Part shown: one piece after another, positions 1 through 5,313 of the stretch
Position numbering within the stretch: the stretch's first letter is position 1
Layout of the letters: every line of letters starts with the position of its first letter
NCBI GenBank assembly: GCA_013330155.1
Contig: DUIU01000228.1
Location: forward strand, 1-5,313
Reading direction: 5' to 3'
Source of the DNA: Candidatus Poseidonia sp.
Lineage (GTDB): Archaea > Thermoplasmatota > Poseidoniia > Poseidoniales > Poseidoniaceae
DNA: 5,313 nt
Position numbers and translations under genes: made by a program
Notes under the pieces: model-generated
What the model was told of the DNA's origin: nothing
Seen by the model: only the letters and a program-made list of their open reading frames with translations
The model's database searches: none

Positions 1-3000
1 GCTCATTCAAGCGAGGGCTGGTACGTTCTCACAGAAGGCGAGGAGAATCACACCCTCGTTCTCTTTGATGATGATTTGGTCATTCAAGCATCGCACCCCA
101 CCGCTCTTCCTCAGCAAGGAACGGTGTTGGCATACGACCTTGTCGTCAACAACCAGTCGGTCTTCCTTCAGTTGGAAGGTCTTCTCTCCACCACCTACTA
201 CAAATCGCCTCTTCCTTTCTCATCCTTTGTTGAAATTGATGGAGCAGACTGGCCCATCCTCACCCCCTCCCCACCTACGGGATTAGAGCCGCCTTGTGAC
301 GGAGTTGCAGCGGTGGTTTTGGACTCGGGGAAAACATGGTGCACGTTTGAACAGGGTTTGGTGCGCCTCAATGCAACCGACGGGCATGCAGAGAGTTTGC
401 GACTTCCTGTGTTGTCGGATGCCCCTGGGTTTGGTAAACTCCCTCAGATGGTGCTGGCCTTTGGGGGCGAAGGCGCCGCCCTTTCGGTCGAAGCAGGAGG
501 TGTTCTCACCTCGAACCGTCTCTCGCTTCTCAATTTTTCAAACGGCTCGAGCCTTGCCTTCACTGGCGTGCTGCCCTACGCCTATGGCAACGATTCATCC
601 GTCTCCTTCGACCACCGCGGGTCATACTCTTCGGTGGCCGGTTTTGACCAACTCGCTGACCTTGACGGCGTTGTGTTGGGTCTCATTGCGTTGTCAGATG
701 CCGAAGTGCTGGCGCTTGCCGATGAGAACGAGCGGTCCTTGTTGATGTTTTCAGGGACGGGTTTTGAGGGAGAGGATTCAGCCACGTTGCTCGCTTTGCA
801 AGCCTGGTTTGATGGGCAAAGTGGAATGGAGGACATCCACCTTCGTTTGAGCGCCGTACAACTCGATGCTGCCGAACAAGCGGAAGCCTCCTCGGGTGCG
901 CTCTCGGCCATGTTTCTCGTGTTTGGTACGTTCACCATCGCTGCCGGCGTGTTGCTTTCCTTGACCATCATCATGCTGCTTGCCGATGTCCGTCGTACCG
1001 AGTTGGCGACGGTTCGCTCCCTTGGTCTCCGGCGTAGCGATGCAAGGGCTTTCTTCCTCTACGAAGGAGCTGTCTTATCTTTCATTTCCAGTGGGATCGG
1101 CTCCGTGGTAGGATTGGTACTCGCCTGGGTCATTTCCGTGGGCTTCTCCTCTATTTTCTCATCCGTTGGAGCTCAGCAATTTGCGTTTGCTTGGACATGG
1201 GATTCGCTCCTCGCTGGATGGGTGTGGGGGACCTTGCTAGCGCTTCTTCTCCTTTGGTCAAGTGCCCTCTACAACGCCCAATTGAACATTGTGCGGGCGC
1301 TACGCGGTGCCCGGGCCACCGTCAAGAAAGGTGTGCCATGGGGCATTTTCTTGCTTCAAATTTTGGCCTTTGCCATGGTTGGATTGTGTACGTTGTTGCT
1401 TTTGCTTTGGGGCATCGATACCTCGCTGTCCTATGCCGTCTACGTTCTTCTCGGGGTCGCTCTTATCCTCTTGCTCACTCCACTGTTCACCTGGGAACTT
1501 CCGGTTCTTTTCAACCGCCAACGACCAATGAATCGATGGACGAGGTACGCTGCAAGGAACACGCTTGGTGCCATGGGCGTTCTTTTCTTGGTGTGGACCC
1601 TTTTGCTCTCCCCCATTGACCCGTTGCGCCAACGCATGGAACCCAACGAACTGGCGTTCATCGTGTTGGGTTTGCTTCAGGTCCTTGCGGGTGTCTTGGT
1701 GCTGACCAGCCTTGCCCCCCAAGTGGTTGGTTGGCTGGCGAAGCAACGGTGGGTCACTCGGCGAACAGGGCCGGTAGGCTCGGTAGCCCTCGCCCATCCT
1801 TTGGCCCATCCATTGAGGACGGCTGTGGTCATGGGTATGTTCTCCATCACCATGTTTTCAGTGGTCGTCCTTGCAGGGTATACGGAACAATTTGACACCT
1901 ATTCCGCGGATTTTGTAGAGGAGGCAGAAGGTGATTTCGAACTCCTCCTCACCTCCACCCGGGCGCGTCCAATTGACCTTGGTGAAGACCCAAGTGAATG
2001 GGGTATTGACCATCCCTCGGTGGAACAGATTGACGCCGTCGGGGGCGTCTACCGCGCTCCCGTTCATTTAGAAGATGAAAACGGTGAGCGTATGCCTTAC
2101 TTGCTTCGAGGTGTTGATACAGGTTTTACACAGCACGGAGGGCTGCCATTGCATGCTTGGGACAGTTCCCTGGGCAACTCTTCTGATGAGGCTTGGCTTT
2201 CGATGGAGAACTTCGACAACATCGTGTTCCTTGATGCCTCGTTTGGGCTTGAATCGACCGCCGATGGGACGGCCCTTGTCCCTCTACAATTTGCAATTGG
2301 AGATTCGATTTTACTCATTGATTTCACCAATCCCAAAAACACACGTTCAGTGGTGGTTGGCGGGTTCCTCAAACAATCTTCATACATCTTCTCACCAGGT
2401 GTCTGGATGAATGCAGAACCTGTCGTGTCACAATTCTCTGGCGAGATGACGCGAATGTACGTCAGCGTTCTTCCTACCTCTACTGCAAGTGATGTGTACG
2501 ATGGCCCCTCAAAACCGGGGCAAGGAAAAACCGTGGGTGAGCGCGAAGCAGCCGCTGAACTCGAGGGCGTTCTGGATGTGGAGTTGGCCTCGATGAACAT
2601 CAATGTTCAGACGGTGGCCGATGAAATCATGATCATTCAATCCCTCGTTCTTGCCATTCTGTCCTTGTTCGAAGGGTACCTCGCTCTGGGTTTGATGGTT
2701 GGGGTGGCAGGCATCGGAGTGGTAACCGTTCGCAATGTTAGCGAGCGAAGAAAGACCATCGGTATGTTGAGAGCCATTGGGTTTCGGAAGCGCCACGTCG
2801 TTCGCCTGTTTTCAACCGAGGTATCTTGGGTCGCCGTGTTGGGTATGCTCAATGGTTTGGTTATCGGTTATGGTTTCCATGTTGTGCTTTACAAGGCCAT
2901 CTGGGAAGGGGAAGGTGCGGCGTTTTCCTTCCCGTGGGGTAGTACCCTCCTCCTCTTCTTCATCGGTTGGCTCGTGGTGCTCCTGACAACCTTCGTCCCC

Positions 3001-3051
3001 GTCCGCCGAGCATCCACCATCCCTCCTTCAGCCGCACTTCGCGCCGTTTGA
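1..3051 (+). CDS. FtsX/MacB-type ABC transporter permease, large two-half form (5' partial)
   Basis: The frame is open from base 1 with no credible start, so the N-terminus and first membrane helix lie upstream; 1016 residues are visible (numbered from base 1). Residues 1-300 are a long extracytoplasmic domain with a Cys99/Cys114 pair. The first FtsX unit follows: helix 302-326, a cytoplasmic coupling segment with RRTELATVRSLG (331-342), helices near 353-384 and 402-424, and the tail NIVRALRG. Four linker helices sit near 444-471, 477-499, 519-537 and 550-578. Helix 605-626 then leads to a second outer domain (about 627-879). The second FtsX unit has helices 881-909, 941-965 and 979-1000, the segment ERRKTIGMLRAIGF (915-928) and the terminal IPPSAALRAV. 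Arg/Lys-rich loops fall on the inner side throughout, supporting the topology. Family members work with a LolD/MacB-like ATPase as mechanotransmitters for lipids, lipoproteins or export; the substrate here cannot be told. The ATPase is not in the window. Family call secure, substrate unknown. Confidence 0.93.
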   Translation, partial: AHSSEGWYVLTEGEENHTLVLFDDDLVIQASHPTALPQQGTVLAYDLVVNNQSVFLQLEGLLSTTYYKSPLPFSSFVEIDGADWPILTPSPPTGLEPPCDGVAAVVLDSGKTWCTFEQGLVRLNATDGHAESLRLPVLSDAPGFGKLPQMVLAFGGEGAALSVEAGGVLTSNRLSLLNFSNGSSLAFTGVLPYAYGNDSSVSFDHRGSYSSVAGFDQLADLDGVVLGLIALSDAEVLALADENERSLLMFSGTGFEGEDSATLLALQAWFDGQSGMEDIHLRLSAVQLDAAEQAEASSGALSAMFLVFGTFTIAAGVLLSLTIIMLLADVRRTELATVRSLGLRRSDARAFFLYEGAVLSFISSGIGSVVGLVLAWVISVGFSSIFSSVGAQQFAFAWTWDSLLAGWVWGTLLALLLLWSSALYNAQLNIVRALRGARATVKKGVPWGIFLLQILAFAMVGLCTLLLLLWGIDTSLSYAVYVLLGVALILLLTPLFTWELPVLFNRQRPMNRWTRYAARNTLGAMGVLFLVWTLLLSPIDPLRQRMEPNELAFIVLGLLQVLAGVLVLTSLAPQVVGWLAKQRWVTRRTGPVGSVALAHPLAHPLRTAVVMGMFSITMFSVVVLAGYTEQFDTYSADFVEEAEGDFELLLTSTRARPIDLGEDPSEWGIDHPSVEQIDAVGGVYRAPVHLEDENGERMPYLLRGVDTGFTQHGGLPLHAWDSSLGNSSDEAWLSMENFDNIVFLDASFGLESTADGTALVPLQFAIGDSILLIDFTNPKNTRSVVVGGFLKQSSYIFSPGVWMNAEPVVSQFSGEMTRMYVSVLPTSTASDVYDGPSKPGQGKTVGEREAAAELEGVLDVELASMNINVQTVADEIMIIQSLVLAILSLFEGYLALGLMVGVAGIGVVTVRNVSERRKTIGMLRAIGFRKRHVVRLFSTEVSWVAVLGMLNGLVIGYGFHVVLYKAIWEGEGAAFSFPWGSTLLLFFIGWLVVLLTTFVPVRRASTIPPSAALRAV

Positions 3052-3130
3052 AAAATAACTCCAAGTCCTGGTGGTTTCACATTGGGGGATTTTCTCCTCA
3101 AATACTCGGTGTTGAGTGCTCCTGTCCCCG

Positions 3131-3166
3131 TTTTTTGGCAATTTTTCACCTTTTTCTGTATTTTTT
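3131..3166 (+). terminator. Probable archaeal oligo-T terminator of the permease gene
   Basis: Four T-runs of 6, 5, 5 and 6 bases start at 3131, 3142, 3151 and 3161, about 80 bases after the permease stop codon. Archaeal RNA polymerase terminates at sense-strand T-tracts without needing a hairpin, and several T-runs in series are usual at archaeal gene ends. No strong stem-loop precedes them; a 4-bp ACTC/GAGT stem at 3104-3117 is too weak to count. The regular spacing of the runs also suggests a second role as curved DNA upstream of the next promoter. The 3' end has not been mapped, so the exact stop point is inferred. Confidence 0.65.
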
Positions 3167-3189
3167 CCCCGTATTCAAAGGGCCCATAG

Positions 3190-3197
3190 TATAAATA
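3190..3197 (+). promoter_or_regulatory. Archaeal TATA box for the secreted-protein gene
   Basis: The octamer TATAAATA matches the archaeal/TBP consensus well and stands out from a GC-richer flank. Archaeal transcription usually begins about 24-28 bases downstream of the box centre, which places the start near 3218-3222 and leaves a leader of only about 22-26 bases before the ATG at 3244. The bases just upstream (a GGGCCC palindrome at 3180-3185, then ATAG) do not make a good purine/A-rich BRE, so strength cannot be judged. The box indicates that the downstream gene has its own promoter and does not depend on read-through from the permease. Confidence 0.7.
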
Positions 3198-3231
3198 CGA
3201 CGCATGGCGTGGGAAGGGATACCGAACCTTC

Positions 3232-3237
3232 GGGGGT
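3232..3237 (+). promoter_or_regulatory. Shine-Dalgarno-like site deciding the start at 3244
   Basis: GGGGGT differs by one base from GGAGGT, the complement of the usual 16S rRNA 3' end, and lies six bases before the ATG at 3244. That spacing favours this ATG over the in-frame ATG three codons later at 3253. The site lies within a possible small hairpin (ATACC 3219-3223 with GGTAT 3235-3239), which could partly mask it if transcription starts at or before 3219. Confidence 0.55.
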
Positions 3238-3243
3238 ATTGAC

Positions 3244-5313
3244 ATGAAGAATATGACACCTGTAATTCTCGTGATGCTGATGTTGACGAGCTTTCTCGCC
3301 GGCATGGACATCCACGAGCTTGAAGAACAAGTGGTAATCGAGGAAACCGGCGCACGCTCTGGAGCGGACGCATCGGTGATTGCCATCACAACACCGAAAG
3401 AAAGCACGTGCAACATCCAGGGTTGCCGTAACACACTGCAAGTGGGTGAAGAAGTTTCGTTCTCTGCGTTCATCAAGAACGTGGGTGACGCAGACATCAC
3501 CGACTTGTCTTACACAGTAACAGTCTACCTCACCGACTCCAACCAGGCCGTTGGCGGCGTGGCAAAGAACGCACAAGGAAACGACCTCATCTGGGAGAAC
3601 CTCGATGTGATGTGCGACGATGCTTCTGTCTGTGATTATGACTCTACAACTGACCCACTCTCCGCTGGGGCCTTCCTCGGCGGCGGCAAGGTGACCCTCC
3701 AACGCAGCGGTGCTGACATCGTCTGGACACCCACTCAAGGCGAATACATGGTCGAGATCGCAGTTGACAGTCCAATTGACGCCGACACCTCGAACGATGC
3801 CGAACTCGTGTACGTCATCGTTGAAGACTGGTACGACATCAGCGTCGACCTCGCTTGGATTGACGGCGCATCTGGCGAGGAGATGGAAACTTCCAGTTTG
3901 GACGCTAGCAGCCTGCAAAGCGGCCAGTTCAAGTTGACAGTAACCGCAGATGGCTCCAATACGTTCAGCCCACGTGAAGTCACCATTCGAATGGAAACAT
4001 CTGGGCAAGTAGATACCGCATCCCTGAGCGATGGTACCGATGTCAAGGGCATCTCCTACATCACCATGGGAACCGTGTCCAACGTTGAAATCTACCAGAA
4101 CGAAACGGACCCGAATGCAACTCAAATGGGCAACCGAGCAGTCATGACGTACCAAACTGCATACGAGATGTCCGGTGAGTTATATCCCACTGGAGATGCC
4201 AACGCTCAGTTTGAAATTACGGCTGAAGTGGAGAACTACACGCTCTATGGACAATACGATGATTGCGTAGAGAGCAGCGATGCTACCGAAGGCAATGAGA
4301 ACGTTACGACTTGGAACAACTTCTGTGAAGTGCTTGAAAACAACGATGACCGTCCAAAGACGGACTACGATGAACTCACGGGAAGCAAAGTCACCTACGA
4401 TGACATCCGCATCTCTCGCATGGGTATCTACCAAGGCTACAACTCTGATTGTACCGGCGTGGCCACCACCTTCATGCAAGAAGGCGAAGACGGCGATTTG
4501 AATGTCGGTTGTTCCCTTCTTTATGCTGATGTGGAACACCGAGGCAGCGACCCGACCAAGGCTTATGGCTGGAACGTCTCTTATTCCGTCGCTCTCGACG
4601 GAACTCCAGTGGCTTCTGGAACCTTGGTTGAATGCACCGTTGGTCTTGAAGTTCCCTATGTTTACTCACCGCTCGGCGGTGGAGCACCCGTTGGTGCCGT
4701 GTGCATGCAGACCACGCTTGAACCAGGTGAGTACACCTTCACCATGGAATTGGCTATGAACAACAAGAGCAGCACGGATACGGACCCAGTCCCATGGTCC
4801 GGTGGAACTGACCAGCGAACCAGCAACAACGACGCATCGATGGTGGTTGATGTCATCAACAACCTCCCCGTTATCACCTCCTTTGAGTTGACCACGGAAG
4901 GCGACATCGTTGTCGGTCAAGAATCTCCACTCGTCTTTGCAGTCTCTGCCTTTGACGTGGACGACCCGTCCGGTGATGGCCTCAGCTTCGCCTACTCTTA
5001 CCCCGGTGGCGAAATTGGTGGTTGCAGCGGAACACAGGCAGAGGGCGCTACGGTGTGTACCTCTCCAGTTCTCCCTGACTTCATCGGAAACTCACCCGTT
5101 ACTGTGGTCGTCACTGACTCACACATGGGCGAAGTCTCCAAGGAAATCGACATGTTCGTCTGGAACAGCGCTGTGGCCACCGCCACCAGCACTTCCGGTG
5201 TTGAGGTTCAATACAGCCTTGACTACAACGGCCAGTCCGAATTCACCATTTCCTCCTTTGAAGATGACGACACAGTGTATGATGCCGTTCAACTTGAGGG
5301 CTTCACTGGAACC
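3244..5313 (+). CDS. Secreted acidic multidomain protein with CARDB-like and cadherin/PKD-like modules (3' partial)
   Basis: The frame stays open for 690 codons to the window end. The N-terminus (MKNM, then a hydrophobic run to about residue 20 ending SFLAG) is a plausible Sec signal peptide; no Cys follows, so it is not a typical lipoprotein. Three beta-rich modules resemble CARDB domains: about 40-190, 195-375 and 390-535. Module 1 has VGEEVSFSAFIKNVGDADI near its start, and the modules end in related Asn/Asp motifs: TSNDA (182-186), ENNDD (365-369) and TSNNDA (526-531). Residues 541-640 look cadherin/PKD-like (FDVDDPSGDG at 570-579, VTDSHMGEV at 623-631), and a further segment is cut by the window. 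The 12 cysteines form six close pairs. Six N-glycosylation sequons are visible (Asn 286, 291, 331, 353, 444, 507). Asp+Glu greatly exceed Lys+Arg. Such proteins usually lie on the cell surface and take part in adhesion or binding; no catalytic motif was seen. Any membrane anchor or sorting signal would be in the missing C-terminus. Domain names are pattern-based; the specific function is unknown. Confidence 0.88.
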   Translation, partial: MKNMTPVILVMLMLTSFLAGMDIHELEEQVVIEETGARSGADASVIAITTPKESTCNIQGCRNTLQVGEEVSFSAFIKNVGDADITDLSYTVTVYLTDSNQAVGGVAKNAQGNDLIWENLDVMCDDASVCDYDSTTDPLSAGAFLGGGKVTLQRSGADIVWTPTQGEYMVEIAVDSPIDADTSNDAELVYVIVEDWYDISVDLAWIDGASGEEMETSSLDASSLQSGQFKLTVTADGSNTFSPREVTIRMETSGQVDTASLSDGTDVKGISYITMGTVSNVEIYQNETDPNATQMGNRAVMTYQTAYEMSGELYPTGDANAQFEITAEVENYTLYGQYDDCVESSDATEGNENVTTWNNFCEVLENNDDRPKTDYDELTGSKVTYDDIRISRMGIYQGYNSDCTGVATTFMQEGEDGDLNVGCSLLYADVEHRGSDPTKAYGWNVSYSVALDGTPVASGTLVECTVGLEVPYVYSPLGGGAPVGAVCMQTTLEPGEYTFTMELAMNNKSSTDTDPVPWSGGTDQRTSNNDASMVVDVINNLPVITSFELTTEGDIVVGQESPLVFAVSAFDVDDPSGDGLSFAYSYPGGEIGGCSGTQAEGATVCTSPVLPDFIGNSPVTVVVTDSHMGEVSKEIDMFVWNSAVATATSTSGVEVQYSLDYNGQSEFTISSFEDDDTVYDAVQLEGFTGT

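Noticed and set aside
76..78. TTG as the start codon of the permease
   Set aside because: The same frame is open and protein-like from base 1, and the required first membrane helix of the family is absent, so the true start must lie upstream.
3104..3117. Hairpin ACTC-GGTGTT-GAGT as part of a bacterial-type terminator
   Set aside because: Only four base pairs, and 13 bases separate it from the first T-run; too weak to support.
3180..3185. GGGCCC palindrome upstream of the TATA box as an operator
   Set aside because: A single six-base palindrome is expected by chance and has no second copy nearby.
3274..3312. Lipoprotein signal (lipobox) in the secreted protein
   Set aside because: SFLAG resembles a lipobox but is followed by Met, and the first cysteine is at residue 56, so lipid attachment at this site is not supported.
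2889..3500. Minus-strand open frame of 203 codons across the intergenic region
   Set aside because: It overlaps the ends of both plus-strand genes and runs through the T-tracts and TATA box; no start signal or recognisable domain.
3175..4155. Long minus-strand open frame of 326 codons opposite the secreted-protein gene
   Set aside because: The plus-strand frame has a promoter, Shine-Dalgarno site, signal peptide and sensible domains. The antisense translation has no recognisable domain and is rich in Cys, His and Val, as expected from reading this coding sequence backwards.

Overview
The window reads as a piece of an archaeal genome, most plausibly a marine Thermoplasmatota lineage such as Marine Group II (Poseidoniales). 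The grounds are a good archaeal-style TATA box (TATAAATA) at the expected distance before a gene, oligo-T tracts after the preceding gene instead of a hairpin terminator, a roughly 1000-residue FtsX-type permease of the kind common in Euryarchaeota, and a very acidic secreted protein built from CARDB/Ig-like beta domains. The lineage is an inference from style and was not tested by a search.

Layout: two genes lie on the + strand. Bases 1-3051 are the 3' part of a very large ABC-transporter permease with two FtsX/MacB-type halves; its start lies upstream of the window. Bases 3052-3243 are a 192-base intergenic region with four closely spaced T-tracts, a TATA box and a Shine-Dalgarno-like sequence. 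From base 3244 to the window end runs the 5' part (690 codons, no stop) of a secreted multidomain protein with a signal peptide, three CARDB-like modules and one cadherin/PKD-like module. No RNA genes, mobile elements, CRISPR arrays or long DNA repeats were seen. Other open frames, including a 326-codon antisense one, look like shadows of these genes.

How they work together: the permease should act with a LolD/MacB-type ATPase, which is not in the window and may be encoded upstream. It would do mechanical work on envelope lipids or proteins rather than classic solute import. The downstream gene has its own promoter and a likely terminator before it, so it is probably a separate transcription unit. 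A functional link between a surface beta-domain protein and the permease is possible but rests only on adjacency.

The most distinctive points are 12 cysteines falling into six close pairs in the secreted protein, its extreme acidity (hand count 112 Asp+Glu against 23 Lys+Arg), about 10-bp-phased T-tracts just upstream of its promoter, and an apparent 12-segment membrane layout in the permease with four linker helices between its halves.
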